From Chloroflexia bacterium (lineage in GTDB: Bacteria > Chloroflexota > Chloroflexia > QHBQ01 > JADMIH01): a stretch of DNA of 7,660 nt. The notes under the pieces are model-generated. The model did not search any database and was not told the DNA's origin. It saw nothing but the letters and a program-made list of their open reading frames with translations. The DNA is taken from positions 1 through 7,660 of the forward strand of contig JAICKM010000321.1 in NCBI GenBank assembly GCA_025927935.1, given 5' to 3'. A program made the translations under genes and the position numbers. This document shows positions 1 through 5,512 of the stretch, one piece after another. The number at the start of each line of letters is the position of its first letter. The stretch's first letter is position 1.

Positions 1-1020
1 AATTCGACATTCACCGGCCCGACGAGCCTGGCCGTGGCACCATACAACCAACTCTGCGCCAGCACTCGCAACTGCGTCAAGCAGCCCGGCACCTCGGTGG
101 GTCTGGACGGCCTGGGCGACCGGCTGATGCACCGCCTGGCCTACCGCAACTTCGGCGACCACGAAGCCCTGGTCGCCACCCACAGCGTGAATGCCGTGTC
201 CTCCGGCACACAAGCGGCGGTCCGCTGGTATGAAGTGCGCAGCCCCAATAGCTCGCCCGTTCTCTACCAGCAAGGCACCTACGCGCCGGACAGCAACAGC
301 CGCTGGCTCGGCAGCATCGCCATGGACGGCAGCGGCAACATTGCCCTGGGCTACAGCGTCGCCAGCACCTCGGTCTATCCGAGCATCCGCTACACGGGCC
401 GCCTGGCGGGCGATCCCTTGGGCCAGATGACGCAAGGTGAGAGCACGCTGATTGCGGGCAGTGGATCGCAGACGGGCACCGGCTACCGCTGGGGCGACTA
501 TGCGATGATGACGGTGGATCCGACCGATGACTGCACTTTCTGGTTCACCACCGAATACATCCAGACCACCGGCGGCGCACCGTGGAAGACCCGTATCGGG
601 TCCTTCAAGTTCCCGAGCTGCGGCGGGGTCGCGCCCACGCCGACGAACACGCCCGTGCCGACCAACACGCCCGTGCCGACCAACACGCCCACGCCCGGCG
701 CGAACCCGCCCGACTTTAGCCTGAGCGTGTCGCCCACCAGCCGCACGGTGAGCCGTAATAGTAGCACCACCTACGGAGTGACGCTGACTTCGCTCAACGC
801 GTTCAGCGGCAGCGTCAGCCTCAGCGTCAGCGGCCTGCCCAGCCGGACGAGTGGGTCGTTTAGCCCAAGTTCTGTGACGTTGAGCGCGGGCGGCACGGGC
901 CCTTCGACCCTGACCGTCAACGCCAACCGCAATGCTCCGCGCGGCACTTATACCCTGACGATCACCGGCACCGGAGGTGGGAAAACTCACAGCCAAACGG
1001 TGACTCTCAACATCCAATGA
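1..1020 (+). CDS. Secreted beta-propeller-like protein with Pro/Thr linker and C-terminal Ig-like domain (5'-truncated)
   Basis: The frame is open from base 1, so the N-terminus, including any signal peptide, lies outside the window; the GTG at 34 is internal. The visible 339 residues fall into three parts. Residues 1 to about 205 are rich in W, Y, G and D, with phrases such as RLAYRNFGDHEALV, GSIAMDGSGNIALGYS and YRWGDYAMMTVDP; these resemble the end of sialidase-like beta-propeller proteins common in secreted bacterial hypotheticals. Residues about 206-236 are a low-complexity linker with three PTNTPV-type units. Residues about 237-339 are a beta-rich Ig-like domain, with FSLSVSP at its start and GTYTLTITG near its end, of the kind often attached to extracellular enzymes. 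The layout implies an exported protein with a surface or matrix role. No catalytic residues can be assigned, so enzymatic activity is unproven. The gene ends in TGA at 1018-1020, before a strong hairpin. Coding status is secure; function is not. Confidence 0.85.
   Translation, partial: NSTFTGPTSLAVAPYNQLCASTRNCVKQPGTSVGLDGLGDRLMHRLAYRNFGDHEALVATHSVNAVSSGTQAAVRWYEVRSPNSSPVLYQQGTYAPDSNSRWLGSIAMDGSGNIALGYSVASTSVYPSIRYTGRLAGDPLGQMTQGESTLIAGSGSQTGTGYRWGDYAMMTVDPTDDCTFWFTTEYIQTTGGAPWKTRIGSFKFPSCGGVAPTPTNTPVPTNTPVPTNTPTPGANPPDFSLSVSPTSRTVSRNSSTTYGVTLTSLNAFSGSVSLSVSGLPSRTSGSFSPSSVTLSAGGTGPSTLTVNANRNAPRGTYTLTITGTGGGKTHSQTVTLNIQ
640..693 (+). repeat. Three tandem 18-bp repeats encoding PTNTPV linker units
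   Basis: Three consecutive 18-bp copies, at 640-657, 658-675 and 676-693, differ by one base at one position and by the last codon (GTG to ACG). They encode PTNTPV, PTNTPV and PTNTPT. They sit between the propeller-like part and the Ig-like domain and form the flexible extracellular linker. The near-identity at DNA level suggests recent slippage expansion; copy number may differ between strains. Confidence 0.9.
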
Positions 1021-1049
1021 CGATAAGCGTAGATCTCACATGAAAACGG

Positions 1050-1076
1050 ACAGCCCCGGCACGATGCCGGGGCTGT
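1050..1076. terminator. Bidirectional hairpin terminator between convergent genes
   Basis: A perfect 12-bp stem (ACAGCCCCGGCA pairing with TGCCGGGGCTGT) encloses a 3-base CGA loop. It lies 30 bp after the stop of the secreted-protein gene and 28 bp from the stop of the convergent methyltransferase gene. On the plus strand it is followed by a weak T-rich tail (TCTATTGTTG); on the minus strand by CCGTTTTC. The position between two converging stops fits a shared intrinsic terminator. The short U-tracts make efficiency uncertain. Confidence 0.8.
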
Positions 1077-1103
1077 TCTATTGTTGCGCTACGGCAAGGT
1101 AGC

Positions 1104-1769
1104 TCAGTCGGGGTGGCGCACGGCAATCGACACGCCGTCGCGCAGCGGGACAATCACCGTGGCGAAATCGGGGTGCGCGTCCAGGCGGCCCAGATAGCGG
1201 CGCATGGTTTCCACACCCGGCTCCCGGTTGGCCGGATCGGCGACGCGGCCCTTGCGCAAGGCGTTGTCGGCCACCAGCATGCCGCCGGGGCGCAGCCGCG
1301 CGATGCACAGGTCGGCCAGCAGTTCGCCTTCCGCTGGCCCGGCAAGCTGGGTCAGGATGTCGATGAAGATAAAATCGAACTGCTCATTCATGGCGCGCAG
1401 CACGGCGAAGGCGTCACCGGGCCGGATGCTGCACGTTTCATCGAGGCCGCTCCGGCGCCAGAAATCGGCGGCGAGGGCCGCGCGGGCCGGGTCGCGCTCC
1501 AGGCCGATCACCCGGCCGCCGCGGGCCCGCGCCGCCAGTCCCAGCCAGGCCGCAGAGTAACCGGTGGCCGTACCCACCTCCAGGATGTCGCGCGCCCCGG
1601 CGCCCAGAGCCAGCACATAGAGAAACTGCCCCTCCAGCGGACCAACCACCGGCACATCGGCCTGCGCCGCATGGTCCTCAATAGCCTGGATCTCGGCGGG
1701 CCGGGGCGGCAGGGTACGATACAGGTATTGCTCGACGGCATCGTCGGTAATGCCAAAAAACAAGGGCAT
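1104..1769 (-). CDS. SAM-dependent O-methyltransferase family 3 protein, atypical catalytic motif
   Basis: This is a 221-residue class I methyltransferase fold resembling the COMT/CCoAOMT-type family (PF01596, COG4122). Visible motifs are the SAM-binding loop ILEVGTATGYSAAW (62-75), the acidic end of strand 2 in VIGLERD (87-93), FDFIFID (131-137) and LRPGGMLVADN (159-169). D137, D168 and N169 match the family's metal ligands. The usual DADK after FID is here DILT, so the lysine regarded as the catalytic base in COMT-like enzymes is missing. The substrate may differ or activity may be lost. I chose the ATG at 1769 because AGGAG lies 6 bases upstream and the protein then begins MPLFFGITDD, in line with family length; a longer frame to 1802 adds 11 low-complexity residues without a ribosome-binding site I can see. 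It lies downstream of the Gly-rich gene on the same strand, with a possible promoter of its own between them. Substrate unknown. Confidence 0.88.
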   Translation of the reverse strand: MPLFFGITDDAVEQYLYRTLPPRPAEIQAIEDHAAQADVPVVGPLEGQFLYVLALGAGARDILEVGTATGYSAAWLGLAARARGGRVIGLERDPARAALAADFWRRSGLDETCSIRPGDAFAVLRAMNEQFDFIFIDILTQLAGPAEGELLADLCIARLRPGGMLVADNALRKGRVADPANREPGVETMRRYLGRLDAHPDFATVIVPLRDGVSIAVRHPD

Positions 1770-1809
1770 AGGACGCTCCTGGGGCGATGCGCGGGCGCGC
1801 AAACGGCAA

Positions 1810-1834
1810 CCGCCTCCCGTTCACGGGCAGGCGG
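1810..1834 (-). other. Stem-loop in the methyltransferase 5' leader
   Basis: CCGCCTCCCG pairs with CGGG-C-AGGCGG around a TTCA loop: 10 base pairs with one bulged base. It lies between the stop of the Gly-rich gene (1875) and the methyltransferase start (1769). If the TATAGT box at 1846-1851 is used, the hairpin falls at the very 5' end of the methyltransferase mRNA and could stabilise it. Alternatively it is a weak terminator for the Gly-rich gene, but no proper T-run follows on the minus strand. Structure is seen; role is inferred. Confidence 0.45.
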
Positions 1835-1845
1835 CTGCGCGGGCT

Positions 1846-1851
1846 ACTATA
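1846..1851 (-). promoter_or_regulatory. Possible -10 box for the methyltransferase gene
   Basis: On the minus strand the hexamer TATAGT matches TATAAT at five of six positions and sits in a small AT-rich island inside otherwise GC-rich sequence, 24 bp after the Gly-rich gene's stop. I see no good -35 hexamer at 16-19 bp spacing, so this would need an activator or a relaxed promoter. The implied leader is about 70 nt. Confidence 0.35.
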
Positions 1852-1874
1852 CTAGCGTGACGTGGCGTCGCCCG

Positions 1875-2453
1875 TTAGACGACTGTTCCGCCATCGTTCG
1901 GCGTGTTTTGCGGGAACTGCGGGGGCTGCGTGGGGAAGCCGCTGGATGGACTCTGGGGAGTCTGCGGCTCCTGCCCGCCGAAGAGGCCGCCCAATCCGCC
2001 GGCGCCGCCAAGCAGCCCTGGTAGCGCCCGGCCAATCAGATCGCCCAGGCCGCCGCTGCCGCTCAGGCCCGGATAGCCGCCCTGGCTGCCGCCCAGACCG
2101 GGAATACCACTCTGGCCGCCCCCTAGACCGGGAATACCGCCCTGGCTGCCGCCCAGGCCCGGATACCCGCCCTGGGTACCGGGATACGTACCCTGACCGC
2201 CCTGGTTGCCGCGGTTCATAATGGCATTCACGCCATAGTTGAGAATCAACGGCCCCGCGATGCTGATAATCCCATTGATCAGATTCTGCATGGCGTCCGG
2301 GTTTTGCTGAAAGTAGCCCTGGTTCTGCTGCAACTGATCGCGCATACCCTGCAACTGATCGCGCTGATCGGGTTGCAGGTCCTGGGCATGATTGCCCAGA
2401 ATATTGTCGATGAGTCCGTAGGCTTCGCCCACCGGATGGCCTGAATTCTGCAT
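1875..2453 (-). CDS. Gly/Gln/Pro-rich repeat protein of unknown function
   Basis: I do not recognise this 192-residue protein. The start is well supported: an AAGGAGG box lies 5 bases before the ATG at 2453, giving the N-terminus MQNSGHPVGE. Residues 1-55 are polar and predicted helical, with a Q-rich stretch (about 28-50). Residues 57-78 are hydrophobic (NLINGIISIAGPLIL), long enough for one membrane-associated helix. Residues about 96-135 are decapeptide repeats of the type GGYPGLGGSQ. Residues 135-160 (GGLGDLIGRALPGLLGGAGGL and on) are a Gly/Leu-rich, possibly amphipathic stretch. The tail (161-192) is Pro/Gln/Thr-rich. No signal peptide, cysteine or catalytic motif is visible. It is divergent from parA and upstream of the methyltransferase on the same strand. 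The composition suggests a flexible or self-associating protein; that is inference. Clean ribosome-binding site, uninterrupted frame and repeats in register with codons support a real gene. Confidence 0.75.
   Translation of the reverse strand: MQNSGHPVGEAYGLIDNILGNHAQDLQPDQRDQLQGMRDQLQQNQGYFQQNPDAMQNLINGIISIAGPLILNYGVNAIMNRGNQGGQGTYPGTQGGYPGLGGSQGGIPGLGGGQSGIPGLGGSQGGYPGLSGSGGLGDLIGRALPGLLGGAGGLGGLFGGQEPQTPQSPSSGFPTQPPQFPQNTPNDGGTVV
2071..2180. repeat. 30-bp tandem repeats coding for decapeptides
   Basis: Three full 30-bp units (2071-2100, 2101-2130, 2131-2160) and a partial fourth (2161-2180) share the plus-strand pattern GGAATACC...CTGGC..CCGCCCAG. A degenerate copy precedes them at 2041-2070. 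The unit is a multiple of three and stays in frame with the minus-strand gene, giving repeats such as GGIPGLGGGQ and SGIPGLGGSQ. Differences between copies are partly synonymous, which points to selection on the peptide. The copies abut with no spacers, so this is not a CRISPR. Confidence 0.85.
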
Positions 2454-2709
2454 TTTAACCTCCTTGTGGTAGCCGGCGCCCGGCTCTCCCAAACCACGTG
2501 CCCCACGTACCTATGGAATCAGGCACGCCCCATATCACTACCAGGGGGAAACTGGTTTATTAATAACAGAGCAGAAAGCGTGCCGGGCGAACACGGCGGC
2601 GGAGTCCCCCCGGCGGATGCGCTTGCCGTTTAGCGTTGAATACGATAGAATACAACCACCGCCCCGCATGGACGGCGGCGCAACCTGGGCGTGGGAGAGG
2701 ATACCAACT
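2454..2709. promoter_or_regulatory. Divergent intergenic region between the Gly-rich gene and parA
   Basis: This 256-bp stretch has no credible gene. From left to right it holds a perfect hairpin AGCCGG-CGC-CCGGCT (2471-2485) just before the Gly-rich gene's ribosome-binding site on the minus strand; a 13-bp inverted repeat ACGTG-CCC-CACGT (2496-2508); a short AT-rich patch (2556-2566); and the parA promoter (2623-2651). On the minus strand the patch reads TGTTATTAAT (2559-2568), a possible extended -10 for the Gly-rich gene with no matching -35. The inverted repeat could be an operator, but nothing identifies the regulator. Confidence 0.5.
2623..2651 (+). promoter_or_regulatory. Sigma-70-type promoter of the parA-parB-TPR operon
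   Basis: TTGCCG (2623-2628) and TAGAAT (2646-2651) are separated by exactly 17 bp; they match the TTGACA and TATAAT consensus at 5 of 6 positions each. Transcription would begin near 2658, leaving a leader of about 50 nt before the GTG of parA. The element lies inside the N-terminal extension of the longest parA frame, which argues that the extension is not translated. Confidence 0.65.
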
Positions 2710-3537
2710 GTGGGTAAGGCCCGAGTACTGGCAATAGCCAACCAGAAAGGCGGCGTCGGCAAGACGACGACCGCCGTCAATCTCGGCGTCTACCTGGCGG
2801 CGGCCGGCGAGCGCGTGTTGTTGATCGACGTGGACCCGCAGGCCAACGCCACGAGCAGCCTGGGCTTTGATAAACACACCATCCAGAGTTCCATTTACGA
2901 CACGTTGGTCAATAGCCGCCCGCTCGCCGAGGTCATCATTCCCAGTGGCCGCCAGAATATGGACCTGGCGCCGTCGTCGGTCCAACTGGCGGGCGCCGAG
3001 GTCGAGTTGGTCCCGCTCATGGCGCGAGAGCATCGGCTGGCCCGCGCGCTGGCGAAGCTGGGCGATCGGTACACGATTGTGCTGATCGATTGCCCGCCGT
3101 CGCTCGGCTTGCTGACGCTGAACGCGCTGGCCGCCGCCGCCGGGGTAATTATCCCGTTGCAGTCGGAGTACCTGGCGTTGGAAGGGCTGATGCAATTACG
3201 CCAGACCATCGACCTGGTGGTCGGTCACGTCAACCCGAATCTGGAGATCTTCGGCATCGTGCTGACCATGTTCGACACGCGGACCAATCTATCCGGCCAG
3301 GTGCAGCAAGAAGTCCGGGCCCATTTTCCAGGGGAACTGTTCCAGACGGTGATCCCGCGCAGCGTGCGCCTGAGTGAAGCGCCGAGTTACGGGCAGAGTA
3401 TTCGGGAGTATGATCCCACCTCGCGGGGCGCCCTTGCCTATCAGCAACTGGCCGCCGAAGTGCAAGGTCGCTTCGGCGCGACCGGCGATGGGTCGATAGC
3501 CACCGGCGATCGTCATCGGAGTGTGGGGGCCCCGTAA
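2710..3537 (+). CDS. parA: ParA/Soj chromosome-partitioning ATPase
   Basis: This 275-residue protein is a Walker-type ATPase of the Soj/MinD family that binds DNA non-specifically when ATP-bound and moves ParB-parS complexes to segregate the chromosome. Visible motifs are the deviant Walker A KGGVGKTT (13-20) with signature K13 and K18, Walker A' LLIDVDPQAN (37-46, D40 and D42), Walker B IVLIDCPPS (123-131, D127) and the conserved IPRSVRLSEAPSYGQSI (215-231) containing the arginines used in DNA binding. There is no N-terminal helix-turn-helix, so it is the short chromosomal type rather than the P1/F plasmid type. The start is the GTG at 2710: it gives the Soj-like N-terminus VGKARVLAIANQKGG, has GGGAGAGG ending 9 bases upstream, and follows the promoter; the frame from 2617 would add 31 residues foreign to the family. 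A 19-residue polar tail follows the last conserved helix. parB follows after 20 bp. Confidence 0.96.
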   Translation: MGKARVLAIANQKGGVGKTTTAVNLGVYLAAAGERVLLIDVDPQANATSSLGFDKHTIQSSIYDTLVNSRPLAEVIIPSGRQNMDLAPSSVQLAGAEVELVPLMAREHRLARALAKLGDRYTIVLIDCPPSLGLLTLNALAAAAGVIIPLQSEYLALEGLMQLRQTIDLVVGHVNPNLEIFGIVLTMFDTRTNLSGQVQQEVRAHFPGELFQTVIPRSVRLSEAPSYGQSIREYDPTSRGALAYQQLAAEVQGRFGATGDGSIATGDRHRSVGAP

Positions 3538-3557
3538 GCGGGCCAGAGGAAGTGTCC

Positions 3558-4547
3558 ATGCCAAAGCCTAGAGCGGCGCTCGGCCGCGGAATCGGCGCCC
3601 TGATCCCAGGCGCCGCGCCGCCGCAAATTCCACCGGAGGAAGGGTCCGACTCGCCGGACGCGCCGGGCCGTGTGCGCGGCGCCGCCCTGGAGATGCCTGT
3701 CGACAGCATCCAGCCCAACCCGCAGCAGCCCCGTCACGAGTTCTCGGAAGAGGCGCTGAAAGAGCTGATCGATTCGGTCCGGGAACACGGTGTGATCCAG
3801 CCGCTCATCGTCACCCAAAATGAGACCGGCGACGGGGCGCCGTATTACCTGATTGCCGGGGAGCGGCGCTGGCGCGCGGCGCAGGCCGCCGGCCTGGCTG
3901 CCGTCCCGGTCATCGTCAAGGAAGCCAACCCAGAGGAAATGCTGGCCCTGGCCCTGGTCGAGAACATCCAGCGCGCCGATCTCAATCCGCTGGAAGAAGC
4001 GCGGGCCTATCGCGAGTTGATGGATACGTTTGGCCTGACCCAGGCGGAGGTCGCCCGGCGGGTAGGCCGCAGCCGTAGCGCCGTTGCCAACCTGGTGCGC
4101 CTGCTCAACCTGCCCCACGAGATCATCATGACCCTCCACGAAGGCAAGATCACCGAGGGGCACGCGCGCACGATCATGATGCTCGAACAGCGCGAGGATC
4201 AACTTCTCATGCTGGAGCGGGTCATAAGCGAAGGCTACAGCGTGCGCCAGACCGAGGAGATGGTGCGCCGGGTGAAGGATGGCCTGCTACCGCCGCCCGA
4301 ACCGGAGGCGCCCGCCGAGGACGAACCCGTCCCGGAAGCGCCGCCGCGCCCGGCGACGCGGGGGCCGAAAACCCGGCGCGCGCCCCTCGACGCGGAAACG
4401 AGCGTTCTGGAAGACGGCTTCCGCAGCGCGCTGAAGACCCAGGTACAATTGTCGCGCAGCCGCAAAGGCGGGCGCCTGGTGATCCACTTCTACTCTGAGG
4501 AGATGCTGGAGAACCTGTATCGCATGCTGGTGGGCGAACCCGACTAG
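3558..4547 (+). CDS. parB: ParB/Spo0J CTP-dependent parS-binding partition protein
   Basis: This 329-residue protein loads at parS, binds CTP and spreads along DNA as a sliding clamp that stimulates ParA. In order: a basic N-terminal ParA-interaction peptide [13 protein letters not shown] (5-17); an acidic, Pro-rich spacer (18-45); the ParB N-terminal domain with NPQQPR (54-59), the CTP-binding GERRWRA (101-107) and [14 protein letters not shown] (135-148); a helix-turn-helix in [20 protein letters not shown] (160-179) followed by LLNLP; a Pro/Glu-rich linker (about 244-272); and a C-terminal dimerisation domain ending [17 protein letters not shown] (308-324). All usual functional motifs are intact. 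I chose the ATG at 3558 because AGAGGA lies 7 bases upstream and [11 protein letters not shown] matches typical ParB starts; the GTG at 3552 would add only two residues. It follows parA by 20 bp and the TPR gene follows after 30 bp, so all three are likely one transcript. Confidence 0.96.
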   Translation: MPKPRAALGRGIGALIPGAAPPQIPPEEGSDSPDAPGRVRGAALEMPVDSIQPNPQQPRHEFSEEALKELIDSVREHGVIQPLIVTQNETGDGAPYYLIAGERRWRAAQAAGLAAVPVIVKEANPEEMLALALVENIQRADLNPLEEARAYRELMDTFGLTQAEVARRVGRSRSAVANLVRLLNLPHEIIMTLHEGKITEGHARTIMMLEQREDQLLMLERVISEGYSVRQTEEMVRRVKDGLLPPPEPEAPAEDEPVPEAPPRPATRGPKTRRAPLDAETSVLEDGFRSALKTQVQLSRSRKGGRLVIHFYSEEMLENLYRMLVGEPD

Positions 4548-4577
4548 GGCGCCCTCCCGGCCGGAAAAGGACCACAT

Positions 4578-5507
4578 ATGGGCGACCTGGGCCGTCTGCT
4601 CAAGCCGTCGGCGCTTGCCCGGATCGTGCTGCTCTATCTCGTGGTGATGGGCCTCTACGCCTGGCAAACCCATGCCCAGGATGAAGGCATCGACCACTGG
4701 GTGCTGGTCACGCTGGGCCTGACGGCCATGCTGGCCGGGGCAACCGTCGCCGTCGTCTTTATTCTCATTGTGGTCAGCCGCGGCGGCCTGGCGTCCTGGC
4801 GGGCCGGGCGCGTGCAGGCGGCCGGCCAGACCGGCGATGCGCTGGAGCGGTATAATCGCGTGCTGGAGCGCAACCCCAACCTGGCCGAAGCGCTGGTCGC
4901 CCGTGCCGAGATCCTGCATGCCGGGGGCAACCCATCCGCCGCTTTAGCGGATCTGGACCGGGCCATCGCCGTGACCCCCCATGTGAGCAACTTCCCCGAC
5001 CCGGTACTCTATCGCGCCTACCTGGAGCGCGGGCGGCTGCGCGAGGGCCGCGGCGATCCGCTGGGCGCGCTGGCCGACTGGGCGCAGGCGGGCCGCGTCC
5101 AGCCCGGCGCCCCCGATCCCTATGTGCTGCGGGGCCGGGCCGCGCTGGAGAGCGGCGATTGGTTGCAGGGCCGCAATGAGCTGGCAAAAGGTATCCGCCT
5201 GCTCGGCCACAGCCTCGACACCACGCAGGACGCCGCGCAGCGCGCCGCCTTGCTCAATATGCGAGGGCTGGCCTTCAACCTGCTGGGCGAACACCGCCGC
5301 GCCCTGGCCGATCTCGAACAGTCGCTCCAGTTGCAGCCCGACGCCTGGGTCACGCACTACAACCTGGGTGCGACTTATGTCAATCTGGGCCACCCGGAGC
5401 AGGCGCGGGCCGAGCTACAGCAGGCCATCGCCCTCAACCCCAGCGCCGAATCGGTCGCACGCAACAGCCGCTCCTACGCGCCCCTGTGGGAAAGCGCCGA
5501 TTCCTGA
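4578..5507 (+). CDS. Membrane-anchored TPR-repeat protein
   Basis: This 309-residue protein has two predicted transmembrane helices near the N-terminus, about 13-29 (ARIVLLYLVVMGLYAW region) and about 42-66 (VLVTLGLTAMLAG onwards). Positive residues before the first and after the second place both termini in the cytoplasm, with an 11-residue external loop. The rest is about six tetratricopeptide repeats, roughly 70-101, 103-136, 143-176, 179-212, 223-256 and 257-290. The fourth and its link to the fifth are irregular. TPRs form superhelical scaffolds for protein binding, so a membrane-tethered adaptor is likely, with unknown partners. The start ATG at 4578 has AAAGGA 6 bases upstream. It lies 30 bp after parB with no visible terminator, so it probably shares the par promoter. 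That suggests, but does not prove, a link with chromosome segregation or cell-cycle organisation. Confidence 0.88.
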   Translation: MGDLGRLLKPSALARIVLLYLVVMGLYAWQTHAQDEGIDHWVLVTLGLTAMLAGATVAVVFILIVVSRGGLASWRAGRVQAAGQTGDALERYNRVLERNPNLAEALVARAEILHAGGNPSAALADLDRAIAVTPHVSNFPDPVLYRAYLERGRLREGRGDPLGALADWAQAGRVQPGAPDPYVLRGRAALESGDWLQGRNELAKGIRLLGHSLDTTQDAAQRAALLNMRGLAFNLLGEHRRALADLEQSLQLQPDAWVTHYNLGATYVNLGHPEQARAELQQAIALNPSAESVARNSRSYAPLWESADS

Positions 5508-5512
5508 TCGGC
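5496..5512. other. Small hairpin across the convergent stop codons of the TPR gene and ktrA
   Basis: GCCGAT (5496-5501) and ATCGGC (5507-5512) form a 6-bp stem with a TCCTG loop. The stem-loop includes the TGA of the TPR gene (5505-5507) and touches the ktrA stop (5512-5514). No T-run follows on either strand, so it is weak as an intrinsic terminator. No better terminator is visible in the 4-bp gap, so transcripts of the two operons probably overlap at their 3' ends. Confidence 0.35.

Noticed and set aside
34..36. GTG at 34 as start of the first gene
   Set aside because: The frame is open from base 1 with protein-like sequence before it, and no ribosome-binding site or signal peptide follows; the gene is truncated by the window edge.
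1113..2024. Long plus-strand open frame (303 codons) antisense to the methyltransferase and part of the Gly-rich gene
   Set aside because: It is a shadow of high-GC coding sequence: no family motif, no ribosome-binding site, and it opposes a gene with clear SAM-binding motifs.
2071..2180. 30-bp repeats considered as a CRISPR array
   Set aside because: Copies are directly adjacent with no spacers, vary in sequence and encode in-frame decapeptides.
2489..2508. CACGTG core at 2495-2500 near parA as a parS centromere site
   Set aside because: Only the six-base core matches; against the conserved 16-bp bacterial parS (TGTTTCACGTGAAACA) the flanks agree at 2 of 10 positions on either strand. A genome-wide parS scan would be decisive.
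2560..3195. Minus-strand open frame (211 codons) antisense to parA
   Set aside because: It covers the parA promoter and Walker motifs, has Arg/Gln-rich composition typical of antisense frames and no recognisable domain.
3513..4202. Minus-strand open frame (229 codons) antisense to parB
   Set aside because: parB motifs on the other strand are complete and the antisense product has no conserved motif.
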